Assembly (NCBI GenBank): GCA_025358925.1
Contig: JANYHT010000040.1
Span: 1 to 64,000 of the forward strand
Length of the DNA stretch: 64,000 nucleotides
Reading direction: 5' to 3'
From: Gemmatimonadaceae bacterium
GTDB lineage: Bacteria; Gemmatimonadota; Gemmatimonadetes; Gemmatimonadales; Gemmatimonadaceae
Shown: positions 19,555 to 29,434 of the stretch, one piece after another
How the letters are laid out: the number at the start of each line of letters is the position of its first letter
Position numbering within the stretch: position 1 is the stretch's first letter
Made by a program: the position numbers and the translations under genes
The notes under the pieces: generated by a model
Told to the model about the DNA's origin: nothing
Database searches by the model: none
What the model saw: only the letters and a program-made list of their open reading frames with translations

Positions 19555-20763
19555 GTGTGTGCTGCCGCTCTCGCATGTGCGCGTGACCAGAGTGATGCGG
19601 GTGCTGCGAATAATGCGACGACGATGGCCGCGCTACCGTGGGACTCCGTACTCGCGCATGCCCGCGGAACGAAAGTGTTGTGGCGTATGTGGCGTGGAGA
19701 TCCAGCGGTAAATGCGTACATCGACATGTGGGTGACACCCGCGCTGAAGCAACGCTACGGCATTGCACTGCAAGCCGTGGATGGCCAAGGTGCAGAGTTG
19801 GTCAATACATTGGTTACGGAACGAGAAGCAGGTCGTGGACGTGGCACAGGGAGCTTGATGTGGATCAACGGCGAGACATTTAGTCAGCTCCGTCGAGAGC
19901 ATTTGCTGAGTGGCCCGTGGTCGCAGGTGCTACCGAATGCGCAGTACGTCGACAGCAATTCACCGATTATAGCGCGTGACTTCGAACAAAATCCGGAAGG
20001 GTTTGAATCGCCGTGGGGCACGGTGCAGTTTGGATTGATATACGATTCCATGCGCACCCCGAATCCGCCGCAGACCGTCCGTGAGCTCGGTGAGTGGATT
20101 CGACAACATCCTGGGCGTTTCACGCACGATCAGAGCTTTGGTGGTGTGACATTCTTGAAAACCCTGATGTACGCGCGCGCAGGTGGTGTGGCACAGTTTC
20201 AAAACGCGTTTGACAGTACGCGCTATCGGGCGGGGCGAGACTCGGTGTTCGCTTTTCTTCGTACCGTATCGCCATTTTTCTGGCGGAAGGGCGCAACGTA
20301 TCCACCGGATGTTGCCGCGCTGCATCGCTTGTTTGCGAATAACGAGATTGACTTTACGATGACTAACAATATCAACGAAGTCGGGTCAAAAATTCGACTT
20401 GGCGTCCTACCCCCAACTGCGCGTGCGTTGCTGCTGCACGACGGGACGATCGCGAATGCCCACTTCGTCGGTATTCCGTTTAACGCGCCGAACGCCGCCG
20501 GTGCGATGGTCGTGGCAAACTTCCTACTCTCACCAGAAGCGCAGCTGGAGAAAGCGCGGCCCGATGTGTGGGCTGATGGCAGTGTGCTCGATAAGTCGCG
20601 TCTGCCCGACGAGTGGAAGCTGCGCTTCGCGCAACTCGAGCAGACCGCACGCGCCCTGCCCGCCGACTCCATGCGTAAATACGCGCGACCGGAAGTGTCA
20701 CCACTGTATCACGAGCGCTTGCAAGCGGATTGGCGCAGCACGTTTCGGCACGCGTCGCCGTGA
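19555..20763 (+). CDS. ABC transporter substrate-binding lipoprotein, YnjB-like
   Basis: LWRMWRGDPAVNAYIDMWVTPALKQRYG...GSLMWINGETFSQLRREHLLSGPW resembles YnjB; true start probably further upstream (see findings). Confidence 0.8.
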   Translation: MCAAALACARDQSDAGAANNATTMAALPWDSVLAHARGTKVLWRMWRGDPAVNAYIDMWVTPALKQRYGIALQAVDGQGAELVNTLVTEREAGRGRGTGSLMWINGETFSQLRREHLLSGPWSQVLPNAQYVDSNSPIIARDFEQNPEGFESPWGTVQFGLIYDSMRTPNPPQTVRELGEWIRQHPGRFTHDQSFGGVTFLKTLMYARAGGVAQFQNAFDSTRYRAGRDSVFAFLRTVSPFFWRKGATYPPDVAALHRLFANNEIDFTMTNNINEVGSKIRLGVLPPTARALLLHDGTIANAHFVGIPFNAPNAAGAMVVANFLLSPEAQLEKARPDVWADGSVLDKSRLPDEWKLRFAQLEQTARALPADSMRKYARPEVSPLYHERLQADWRSTFRHASP

Positions 20764-21599
20764 ACAGGCGCGACGGCGTGGGATACGTCGCCGTCGCGCT
20801 CGTTGCGGCCCCTGTCTTTGTTGGTGCGCTCTATTCACTCGCTGCGGCACTCGGTGTCGCAGGGGCCGGCGCGAGCGGATTTGATCTCTCGCGTGTCACA
20901 CGCGTCGTCAGTGACGCAAACACGTGGCGTAGCGTCGCGTGGACGCTGACAACGGCGAGTATTGCTACGGCCATCGCGACGACCGCCGCACTTCTCATTG
21001 CGGTGCGATTGCAGCACAGTCGCATCGGCCAGCGGCTTGCCGTCATTCCACTCGCTGTTCCGCACATTGCTGCATCGCTTGCTGCGCTGTTGCTGCTCGG
21101 TCAAAGTGGAGTATTGTCGCGCGTCGCGTTTTCCATTGGACTTACAGCGCAGCCTTCGGATTTTCCGGCAATCGTTTACGATCGCAGCGGCGTTGCCCTC
21201 ATCGTATCGTTCGCATGGAAAGAATTTCCATTTCTTGCGCTCACGGCATTTGCAGTGCTTGGCACGCACGGCGATGCGCTCAACGAAGTGGCGCGCACGC
21301 ACGGTGCCAGCGCTCGCGCCACTCTGCGACGCATCACCATACCGTTGCTCGCCCGCGGTATCGCGCCCGCCGTGATTGCAGCATTCGCGTACCTTCTTGG
21401 ACAATATGAGATGGCTGTGGTCCTCGCGCCCAGCGATCCATTGCCGCTGTCCGTGTTAACCTATGAGCGCGCACTCGATGGAGATCTGCAACATCGCGGC
21501 GAAGCGCATGTGCTCGGCTTGATCGCGCTGTTGTTCACTGGCGCATTGGTTGTCATGCATGAACGCACGCGACGCGCTGTGCCTGGGGCTGACGCGTGA
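20760..21599 (+). CDS. ABC transporter permease (YnjC-like, N-terminal half equivalent)
   Basis: GTG overlapping preceding TGA; multi-TM, permease motif EVARTHGASARATLRRITIPLLARG. Confidence 0.8.
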   Translation: MNRRDGVGYVAVALVAAPVFVGALYSLAAALGVAGAGASGFDLSRVTRVVSDANTWRSVAWTLTTASIATAIATTAALLIAVRLQHSRIGQRLAVIPLAVPHIAASLAALLLLGQSGVLSRVAFSIGLTAQPSDFPAIVYDRSGVALIVSFAWKEFPFLALTAFAVLGTHGDALNEVARTHGASARATLRRITIPLLARGIAPAVIAAFAYLLGQYEMAVVLAPSDPLPLSVLTYERALDGDLQHRGEAHVLGLIALLFTGALVVMHERTRRAVPGADA

Positions 21600-22390
21600 C
21601 GCGCGAGCACAGTACACCATATCACCGCCTGCTCGTACTCTCGCTCGGCGTCATCACACTCGCTCCCATCCTGCTCTTGCTCGTACGCGCGAGCGCATTG
21701 TCGTGGCGCTACCCCGCGCTTCTTCCATCGCAGTCGGTCCACGACACGTGGCGCACGCTTCTGTTCACGCCAACAGTCTGGAGCGCACTTGCCACCAGTG
21801 TGTTGCTCGCAAGCCTGACTGGTGTGCTGAGCACCGCATTCGCGTTTGTTGCCGCGCGCGCGTTAGCGCGCGCAACACCGACCGCGCGCCGTGTCGCGGC
21901 CGCGGCCGCATTTCTCCCAGTGATTGCGCCACCAATTGCACTGGGCGTCGGCGTACAAGTCTTTGCGCTGCGTGCGGGACTTGCCGGAGGCAATGCGGGC
22001 GTGTTGTTCGCGCATCTCGTGCCAGCATCTGGCTATCTCACCCTGTTCTTTCTCGGGGTCCTTAGTGCGTATGATTTCGCGATGGAAGACGAAGCACGCA
22101 CGCTCGGTGCGTCATCACTACAGCGCTTCGTGCGGATCACGCTGCCTGCGCTTCGCCCACGATTGATTGAAGCGATGCTGCTCGGCGCGTTGGTCTCGTG
22201 GGGACAGTTGGCGCTGACGCTGGTGGTGGGTGGTGGTGTTGTGCGCACGTTGCCTGTAGAACTGTTAGCGTTTGTCCGCGCTGGTGACGATCGACTTGCC
22301 GCCGCGGCGGCAATCATACTCACCGTGCCTCCGGCGTTGGCATTCGGCATGCTGCAGGGCGGCGTGCGGCAATCGGGCGCTACCGCGTGA
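21596..22390 (+). CDS. ABC transporter permease (YnjC-like, C-terminal half equivalent)
   Basis: 264 aa; DEARTLGASSLQRFVRITLPALRPRLIEAMLLG; 4-nt overlaps on both sides. Confidence 0.82.
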   Translation: MTREHSTPYHRLLVLSLGVITLAPILLLLVRASALSWRYPALLPSQSVHDTWRTLLFTPTVWSALATSVLLASLTGVLSTAFAFVAARALARATPTARRVAAAAAFLPVIAPPIALGVGVQVFALRAGLAGGNAGVLFAHLVPASGYLTLFFLGVLSAYDFAMEDEARTLGASSLQRFVRITLPALRPRLIEAMLLGALVSWGQLALTLVVGGGVVRTLPVELLAFVRAGDDRLAAAAAIILTVPPALAFGMLQGGVRQSGATA

Positions 22391-23451
22391 GCGCGCAGGA
22401 CGGCGTTGTCGTGCGCGACGCGCACATCACGTTCGGCGCGCGCGTAGGGCTGCGCCACGTTTCGCTACACGTTCGTGCGGGTGAGCGACTTACCCTACTT
22501 GGTCCATCCGGCGTCGGTAAAACGTCCCTCTTGCGCGCCATTGCCGGCCTCGACGCATTGGCCTCCGGAACTATAGTTGTGAATGGTATCGACCTAACGA
22601 ATGTCGCCGCCGAACGGCGAGGCATCGTCTATCTGCATCAGTCGCCATCGCTGTTCCCGCATCTGTCGGTGCAAGACAACGTTGGTTTCCCAATGGAAAT
22701 TCGTGGTGCCACGCGTCGCGACGCGCGCAAACGCGCAGGCGCACTGCTCGAACGTGTGCAACTGAGTGCATTCGTCGAGCGGGCGCCATCAACGCTGAGT
22801 GGCGGTCAACGGCATCGCGTTGCACTTGCGCGTGCACTGGCGGCCTCGCCTAGCGCGCTGTTGCTGGATGAGCCGTTTGCGGCGCTCGATCCGGAGCTGC
22901 GGTCGGACGTGAGGTCGGCGGTGTTGGCGTTGCTTGGCGATGAGCGTGCGCCCGCAACCATTGTCGTTACGCATGATATCGATGAAGCCGTATCGATTGC
23001 GCATCATGTCGCGGTGTTGCTCGACGGCAGGGTCGCGCAGCACGCCATGCCAGCCACACTGCTCGCGCAACCAGCGTCACTTGCGGTCGCGCGATTTCTT
23101 GGACTACCAAATATTATCGCCGGTGTCAGCGATGGTGCGGGTGTCGTCACGTCGCCACTCGGCACGTTCGCGAGCGCACTCGTTGCGGGTCCAGCGGTTT
23201 TGGTATCGCGAGCCGATGCTCTTCGAGCGCAGCACGTTCCTACCTCCCAAGTAGGTATTTCGACTCACGGACTGCCGCAAGCGCACATCGTGGCAGTTCA
23301 CGAGCGTGTGGGCGGTACAATGTTGCGCGTGCGCATTGACGCGCACGAGCTGAGCGCGGTGCCAATTGATGGTGCGCCGTTCGCACCGGGCGATGTCGTT
23401 ACGCTCCACGTGGATCGCGCTCGCATTCATGTGCTGTCAAACACAACCTGA
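22387..23451 (+). CDS. ABC transporter ATP-binding protein (YnjD-like)
   Basis: 354 aa; Walker A GPSGVGKTSL, LSGGQRHRVALARALA, Walker B ALLLDEPFAALD. Confidence 0.92.
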   Translation: MSAQDGVVVRDAHITFGARVGLRHVSLHVRAGERLTLLGPSGVGKTSLLRAIAGLDALASGTIVVNGIDLTNVAAERRGIVYLHQSPSLFPHLSVQDNVGFPMEIRGATRRDARKRAGALLERVQLSAFVERAPSTLSGGQRHRVALARALAASPSALLLDEPFAALDPELRSDVRSAVLALLGDERAPATIVVTHDIDEAVSIAHHVAVLLDGRVAQHAMPATLLAQPASLAVARFLGLPNIIAGVSDGAGVVTSPLGTFASALVAGPAVLVSRADALRAQHVPTSQVGISTHGLPQAHIVAVHERVGGTMLRVRIDAHELSAVPIDGAPFAPGDVVTLHVDRARIHVLSNTT

Positions 23452-23469
23452 CCATTCTCGGCATGCGAT

Positions 23470-24078
23470 ATGTTTGATCATTTGCTGCGACAACTGAAAG
23501 ATCGATGGCTCGCGCCGTTCTCGCGCCTGCTCGGCGCACGCGTGTCCCCTTTCAGTATTTCGTTACTGGCATTCGTGGCTGGGGTCGGAGCAACGCTCGC
23601 CGCATACCGCGGACAAAATACCACGGCCCTCGTCGCATGGTTAATCAACCGTACGCTAGACGGACTCGACGGCACGCACGCGCGCGTGCACAACAGACAG
23701 TCCGATGTTGGTGGCTATCTTGATATCATGTTCGACTTCATCGTGTACGCTGCCATCCCGTCGGCGCTCGCGGTGGCATCGCATCAACCAGCGCTGTTAG
23801 TCGCTACCGTGTTTTTGCTGTCGACGTTTTTTGTCAATGCTGCGTCGCAAATGTATCTCGCCGCTATTCTCGAACAGCGCGCGCGTGGCGCTGGCGCACG
23901 GGGCGAACTCACGACGATCACGATGCCGCCGGCGCTCATTGCCGGCGCTGAGACGGTGATCTTCTACTCGCTATTTCTCGCGATTCCATCGTGGCGGCTC
24001 GTACTGTTCTGGACCATGGGTGTCCTCGTGTGCGTCAATGTCGTGCAGCGACTGTGGTGGGCGAGGTGGCGCTTGTGA
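23470..24078 (+). CDS. CDP-alcohol phosphatidyltransferase family protein (YnjF-like)
   Basis: 202 aa; LINRTLDGLDGTHARVHNRQSDVGGYLDIMFDF matches DGxxARx8GxxxD. Confidence 0.88.
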   Translation: MFDHLLRQLKDRWLAPFSRLLGARVSPFSISLLAFVAGVGATLAAYRGQNTTALVAWLINRTLDGLDGTHARVHNRQSDVGGYLDIMFDFIVYAAIPSALAVASHQPALLVATVFLLSTFFVNAASQMYLAAILEQRARGAGARGELTTITMPPALIAGAETVIFYSLFLAIPSWRLVLFWTMGVLVCVNVVQRLWWARWRL

Positions 24079-24253
24079 GTATGTCAGTGTCTTACTTGAG
24101 GCACCGGCGATGAACTCCGCCGCTCGCTCAGCGATGGCGTTCACCTGCGTTGGCGTTTTCACTTACGATTCTCGGCACAACCGGTTGGGACGCGTACGCG
24201 AATAGGCACGCGCGACCCGCAACCGAAACCGTCAGTACGTGCGCGCAAAAGCG

Positions 24254-25573
24254 TCAGCGGGAAAACACCGACCCGTGCGGCACCGCAGTGCCAGTCCATC
24301 CGTGTGGCCACGATTTGCCGCGCATACTGATACCCGCACCGGGTGCACCCGCGTCGCGAAAACGCGCATCAATCGACAGCGCACCGTCCGCGGGATCGAA
24401 GTTGATCACGAAAATTCGATTACCCAATCCCGCACCTGCCGAGTTCAGCACGATGCGACGACCCGTCGCATCAATCGCGATCCAGTGCGGCTCTTCGTCA
24501 TCGCCAACGCTCACCGACGAGACTTCGCGCGGATGCTCTGGGTCCGCAATATCGAGTGCGACCAGCGCATGTAAGGCCGGAACTGGTTGCAACCAGTAGT
24601 GACTTGTCAGAATGGGGACGCCGCAGTCGATACCCTTAAATCCTTTGACGAACGTGGCGCTCGGTGCCGCGCGCTCAATGCCGCGCACCAGATACAGCCC
24701 GCAATTAAAGGTGTGGATGTACACGCTCTTGCCATCTGGCAGCAGTCGCGGTTCTCCCGAAAACTTATGCTCGTCGCCGCGCGGACCTGGTGCGAGCGCG
24801 ATGCTCTTGATCAGCGTGAGATCAGACAGCCGCCAGAACTGCACCCATTGCGACGTGGCGACGGTATCGGCGTGGTCCATATCCGTGGTCGTAGAAACAG
24901 CACGATCAATCGAGGGCAGCGCGAGCACGCTGTATGGGAATAGCAGCTTGTCTTGAATGGTGGCATCGCTTGCACTGCCACGACGAATCACGGCACCGCG
25001 TTCGTCCATCTCCACGAGCCCGCCCGTAGTGTGCGTTGCACCTGTCAGGGTTGGCATAGGCATGGACATTTGCGCCGCCGCCGCCGCCGACGCGGTCGCG
25101 GCCGCAGTAACAGACGATGATGGCGACGTAGCGGTCGCGAGTTCGTTCGCGGCGTACTGAAACGTCGCCAATACGTTGCCATTCGCGAGTCGCGTGTAGG
25201 TATGCGGATGACTCAACCCCGCCACGTCGCCGAACGACGTCAGCAGCTTAGGTTGACGCGGCGACGTAAGGTCGAACAGCCACGTGCGCCCAGCGCCGAA
25301 ACCATTCGCTAACAAGTGTCCGTCACTTGGCATCTCCGCTTCAGTGTGATGCGGATACGCGCCCACGACACCGGTCGGTAGCGTAGCCAGCACAGTGCCG
25401 TACTGCTTAGACGACGGATTCGCGTCGACTACCACGAGGAAATCGCTCGCTGCTCGCGCGGAGTCGCCCGCCCATACAAACAGATATTCGCCCGACGGCG
25501 CAGCACGGTGGCATGCACCGGCAACAAGCACTGCGACAGCAATAAGGCCAATAGCGAAGGGAAAGCGATGCAT
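24254..25573 (-). CDS. Secreted selenium-binding-protein/SBP56-like beta-propeller lipoprotein
   Basis: 439 aa; lipobox LVAGAC; DFLVVVDANPSSKQYGTVLATLPTGVVGAYPHHTEAEMPSDGHLLANGFGAGRTWLFDL is SBP56-like. Confidence 0.7.
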   Translation of the reverse strand: MHRFPFAIGLIAVAVLVAGACHRAAPSGEYLFVWAGDSARAASDFLVVVDANPSSKQYGTVLATLPTGVVGAYPHHTEAEMPSDGHLLANGFGAGRTWLFDLTSPRQPKLLTSFGDVAGLSHPHTYTRLANGNVLATFQYAANELATATSPSSSVTAAATASAAAAAQMSMPMPTLTGATHTTGGLVEMDERGAVIRRGSASDATIQDKLLFPYSVLALPSIDRAVSTTTDMDHADTVATSQWVQFWRLSDLTLIKSIALAPGPRGDEHKFSGEPRLLPDGKSVYIHTFNCGLYLVRGIERAAPSATFVKGFKGIDCGVPILTSHYWLQPVPALHALVALDIADPEHPREVSSVSVGDDEEPHWIAIDATGRRIVLNSAGAGLGNRIFVINFDPADGALSIDARFRDAGAPGAGISMRGKSWPHGWTGTAVPHGSVFSR

Positions 25574-25715
25574 CCAAACCCCGAGTCGTAGTCGTGATTA
25601 ACGCGCGGGACGCCCGCGCGCACGAACATAGCCCATGTTACACAGAAAGATGCTCAGATCGTCACACCAGTGTCACAGCGCTCGACTGTTCTCGTACTGT
25701 CTGCCATGATACGGC

Positions 25716-28196
25716 ATGACAAACCGCGCTTTTCCCAACACGCGTACCGCAACGTTGCTCATGCTTGCGCTCGCGGGAAGCTGCAATCCGTCGCCCAGAA
25801 AACCGATCTCGTCGGAAGGTGAGGCTCCGCGCTTGCCAACAGGAGCTCATCTCGATCCGGCGGGATCGAGCACAGACGTTGGTAGCTTCCCGCTCGCGGC
25901 CGTGCTTGCACCGGATTCGACCAACCTGCTCGTACTGCTCAACGGGTGGAGGCAGCAAGGCGTGCAAGTCATCAACCGACACAGTGGTGTCGTGATACAG
26001 ACGATTGAGCAGAACGCGGCCTTCGTTGGTCTGACGTTTTCGCCGGACGGACAAACGGTGTACGCATCCGGTGGCAACACCGACAAGGTCTACCGCTATG
26101 ATTGGCGCTCGTCGCGCCTCTCCTTACGCGATTCGTTTGCGTTGCGAGTGACGGCGAGTGCGCGCGCACCGGGCACAAGCTACCCGGCCGGAATTGCTGT
26201 GAGTCGAGATGGACGTTTCGTGTTCGTTGCGGAAAATTTGGCGGACTCACTCGCGGTCATCAACGTCGCATCGGGTGAAGTAGCGCAACGATTGCCAGCG
26301 GGTCGCTACCCGTACGCGGTCGTGGTGGGCAATGACGGCACCGTGTATGTGTCGAGTTGGGGTACGCAGCGAGTGCATTCCTTTGTGCCGGAGGCAAATG
26401 GGCGGCTCCGCGTCGCGACAACCATCGACGTGGCGCGTCATCCATCCACATTGCTTCTGAATCAGAGTGGCTCGCGGCTGTTTGCGGTGTCGGGCTCGAC
26501 AGATGCAATCAGCGTTATCGATACACGCACGAAACGCGTCGTGAGCACGCTCCGAGATCCGTCGCCCGCGAACACCGGCGAAGGCAGTACACCTGGTGCG
26601 TTACAGCTTTCGCGAGACGGTTTGACGTTATTCGTCGGTGAAAGTGACAACAACGCCGTTGCAATTTTCAGTTTGAGTTCGGTCACCGCGGGCCTCAGTA
26701 CAGCGACGCATGATGCGTTGCTTGGTCGCGTCCCCGTTGGATGGTATCCGTCGGCAATTGTGCTTGCTGATGACACGATGCACGTAGTCAACGCGAAGGG
26801 CCGCGGCACTGCACCGAATGCCAAACTGCCTAGGCCAGATGGTACCGGCGACGCCACAGCGCGCCCGACCAACTACACGCTCGGACAACTGAACGGAACG
26901 CTCACAAAGCTATCGTCGGCCGAGTTCGATACGCCGTCGCTTCGCCTGTTGTCGGCGCGGGTGGCCAACGCCAACGGTTGGAATACGCCGAGAATGCGCG
27001 ATGGCTTGCCGCCCATCAAACACGTGATCTATATCATCAAGGAAAATCGAACATACGATCAAGTGTTAAGTGACCTCACGCAGGGTGACGGTGATACGAC
27101 ACTCCTATTTTTTCCGCGAAATAATTCACCGAATCATCACGCGCTCGCCGAGCGTTTTGGCTTATACGATCGTTTTTTTGTCAACGCCGAGGCGAGTCCT
27201 GACGGTCATAATTGGAGCATGGCGGCGTACACGACCGATTACTTGCAGAAAACCGTTCCGTCCAATTATTCCAGTCGTGGCCGCACGTACGACTACGAGG
27301 GGACAAATCGAGGCCGCGTACCGCTGGACGACGGTGACGACGACGTCGCGGAGCCAGCAAACGGATATTTGTGGGATCTTGCCGACCGAGGGGGAATTAG
27401 TTTTCGCAACTTCGGCGAATTTGTACGTCCAGAGCGTGCGAGCGGCCCTTTGCCCACCGGCTATCGAGGCGTAAAGCAATTTCTCCAAACACATACCAGT
27501 CGCGAATATCCCGGTTTCGATTTGGATATTACCGATCAACATCGCGCGGACGTTTGGATCAAGGAGTTGGCGCAATTCGTCGCGAAGGGACAAATGCCGC
27601 AGTTGCAAATCATGCGCCTGCCAAACGACCACACGTCAGGCGCGGCGGCAGGGAAGCCGACACCACAAGCCCACATGGCCGATAATGATTTGGCACTCGG
27701 TCGAGTGATCGAGGCGCTTTCCAACACGCAATTCTGGCAAAGTACGGCCGTATTCGTACTCGAAGACGATGCGCAGAATGGAGCCGACCATGTCGATTCA
27801 CATCGGTCCGAATTGTTTGTCATATCGCCATGGGCGCGAACGGGTTTACAACGTCGGTTTGTAAACACGACGGACGTTGTTGCAACGATCGAAGCACTGC
27901 TAGGTCTCGATGCGCTGTCATCATTCGACTATTTCGGCCGACCACTGCGCACCGTCTGGAGAACGGCACCTGACATCCGGCCGTACAAGGCGCTGATTCC
28001 CGCCGTGTCGCTACTCGACCGCAACCCGCCGCGAGGACCGGGGGCGCGCGACTCGCGCGCGCTTGATTTGCGGTATGAAGATGTCGCGAATGAAGAGCTG
28101 TTTAATCGGGTGCTCTGGTCAACGATCAAGGGCAAATCGCGACCATATCCAGGTCCAAGTCGCATGGGCATCGCCGAGGTGATGCGAAGCTGGTGA
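25716..28196 (+). CDS. Beta-propeller (YncE-like) + phosphoesterase domain protein
   Basis: 826 aa; N-term propeller repeats, C-term IKHVIYIIKENRTYDQVLSDL...SPDGHNWSMAAYTTDYLQKTVPSNYS...VFVLEDDAQNGADHVDSHRSELFVISPWA. Confidence 0.88.
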   Translation: MTNRAFPNTRTATLLMLALAGSCNPSPRKPISSEGEAPRLPTGAHLDPAGSSTDVGSFPLAAVLAPDSTNLLVLLNGWRQQGVQVINRHSGVVIQTIEQNAAFVGLTFSPDGQTVYASGGNTDKVYRYDWRSSRLSLRDSFALRVTASARAPGTSYPAGIAVSRDGRFVFVAENLADSLAVINVASGEVAQRLPAGRYPYAVVVGNDGTVYVSSWGTQRVHSFVPEANGRLRVATTIDVARHPSTLLLNQSGSRLFAVSGSTDAISVIDTRTKRVVSTLRDPSPANTGEGSTPGALQLSRDGLTLFVGESDNNAVAIFSLSSVTAGLSTATHDALLGRVPVGWYPSAIVLADDTMHVVNAKGRGTAPNAKLPRPDGTGDATARPTNYTLGQLNGTLTKLSSAEFDTPSLRLLSARVANANGWNTPRMRDGLPPIKHVIYIIKENRTYDQVLSDLTQGDGDTTLLFFPRNNSPNHHALAERFGLYDRFFVNAEASPDGHNWSMAAYTTDYLQKTVPSNYSSRGRTYDYEGTNRGRVPLDDGDDDVAEPANGYLWDLADRGGISFRNFGEFVRPERASGPLPTGYRGVKQFLQTHTSREYPGFDLDITDQHRADVWIKELAQFVAKGQMPQLQIMRLPNDHTSGAAAGKPTPQAHMADNDLALGRVIEALSNTQFWQSTAVFVLEDDAQNGADHVDSHRSELFVISPWARTGLQRRFVNTTDVVATIEALLGLDALSSFDYFGRPLRTVWRTAPDIRPYKALIPAVSLLDRNPPRGPGARDSRALDLRYEDVANEELFNRVLWSTIKGKSRPYPGPSRMGIAEVMRSW

Positions 28197-28449
28197 GCTG
28201 GGCCGCCGCCGCATCTTCCGGCGTTCGTCGGGAGCCTAAAACCTCCTAAAATGAATCAAGCCCCTGCGTGCCGTGATACGCACCACACGTTGCTTCTCTC
28301 GCATTTGTTCATCGCGTTGCCGATGAGCGCCCCGCCGGCGAGCAGACGCTACACCGCACGGCGGGCCCTCGGCCACTGTCCAGTTCACCGCGGGATTGCC
28401 CCTGGATCTTCCGGTGTTCTTCGGCGCTCGCCGACACCGCCACAAACGA

Positions 28450-28484
28450 CGAAAGCCCAACAACGTAAACCGTTGCTGGGCTTC
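28450..28484 (-). terminator. Rho-independent terminator for the tRNA array
   Basis: Minus strand gcccagcaacg-gttta-cgttgttgggc-tttc, 11-bp stem immediately downstream of tRNA-Pro. Confidence 0.8.
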
Positions 28485-28496
28485 CCCTTCGTTCAA

Positions 28497-28570
28497 TCGG
28501 GGCGACAGGATTTGAACCTGCGACCTCCTGCTCCCGAAGCAGGCGCTCTACCGGGCTAAGCTACGCCCCG
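28497..28570 (-). tRNA. tRNA-Pro (anticodon CGG)
   Basis: cggggcgtagcttagcccggtagagcgcctgcttCGGgagcaggaggtcgcaggttcaaatcctgtcgccccg. Confidence 0.95.
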
Positions 28571-28606
28571 TTGAAACCGGTCCTCCAACCACTCTCCTCC
28601 AACTCA

Positions 28607-28680
28607 TGCGCCCAGAAGGAGTCGAACCTCCAACCTTCTGATTCGTAGTCAGATGCTCTATCCAATTGAGCTATGGGCGC
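28607..28680 (-). tRNA. tRNA-Arg (anticodon ACG)
   Basis: gcgcccatagctcaattggatagagcatctgactACGaatcagaaggttggaggttcgactccttctgggcgc. Confidence 0.95.
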
Positions 28681-28798
28681 ATACCGAAACCGCAGAACTG
28701 CCAAGACTCACATCTTAGTCAGCCGCTGTCATCCTCACAACAGAGAATCAGCGACGCTTTTCAACAACGAACCCCACGGAGACGAACCCGTGGGGCCA

Positions 28799-28872
28799 TG
28801 GGTCGTACAAGACTCGAACTTGTGACCTCCACGATGTCAACGTGGCGCTCTAACCAACTGAGCTAACGACCC
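28799..28872 (-). tRNA. tRNA-Val (anticodon GAC)
   Basis: gggtcgttagctcagttggttagagcgccacgttGACatcgtggaggtcacaagttcgagtcttgtacgaccc. Confidence 0.95.
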
Positions 28873-28876
28873 CACA

Positions 28877-28949
28877 AGCGGGAAACGGGACTCGAACCCG
28901 CGACCCCAACCTTGGCAAGGTTGTGCTCTACCAACTGAGCTATTCCCGC
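28877..28949 (-). tRNA. tRNA-Gly (anticodon GCC)
   Basis: gcgggaatagctcagttggtagagcacaaccttGCCaaggttggggtcgcgggttcgagtcccgtttcccgc. Confidence 0.95.
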
Positions 28950-29028
28950 AACGCTTCGGCAATCCTCCACCGAACCCGGTGACCTCGCGCCGCAGTCACC
29001 ACGCACTGCCACACGAACCGTACCGGGA

Positions 29029-29101
<73 letters not shown>

Positions 29102-29434
29102 GGGGCGCGACACCCTCGTAACGGATGCCCCTTCGCAGAGGCCCCGCCCACGGGGGCGTCAGGAACCGCGCAGTCTAGTCAAGTGTATGTCTCTCGTCAA
29201 GCAGATCGCCGCACACATGCACTGGCGAAATATCCTCGATGGCGTATCTTGCATGGCTACCCGGGAACGGCTACAAAGAGTACACAAAACGTAGTCAAAA
29301 CAGTTCGTGCGCGACCCGCTGCAAACCACCGCACCGAGGGCGCCGCGCCCGGCAGCTCGACACCAACCGTGTCGGCACTTCGTCACCGCAACTTGATCGC
29401 GGACGTGTCAACGTCCTGAGGAACATAGAGACCC

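Noticed and set aside
28236-28496. 86-aa minus-strand ORF downstream of the tRNA array
   Set aside because: Runs through the tRNA terminator hairpin and is Arg-rich; no credible protein. SRP RNA, RNase P and tmRNA core strings were also not found there
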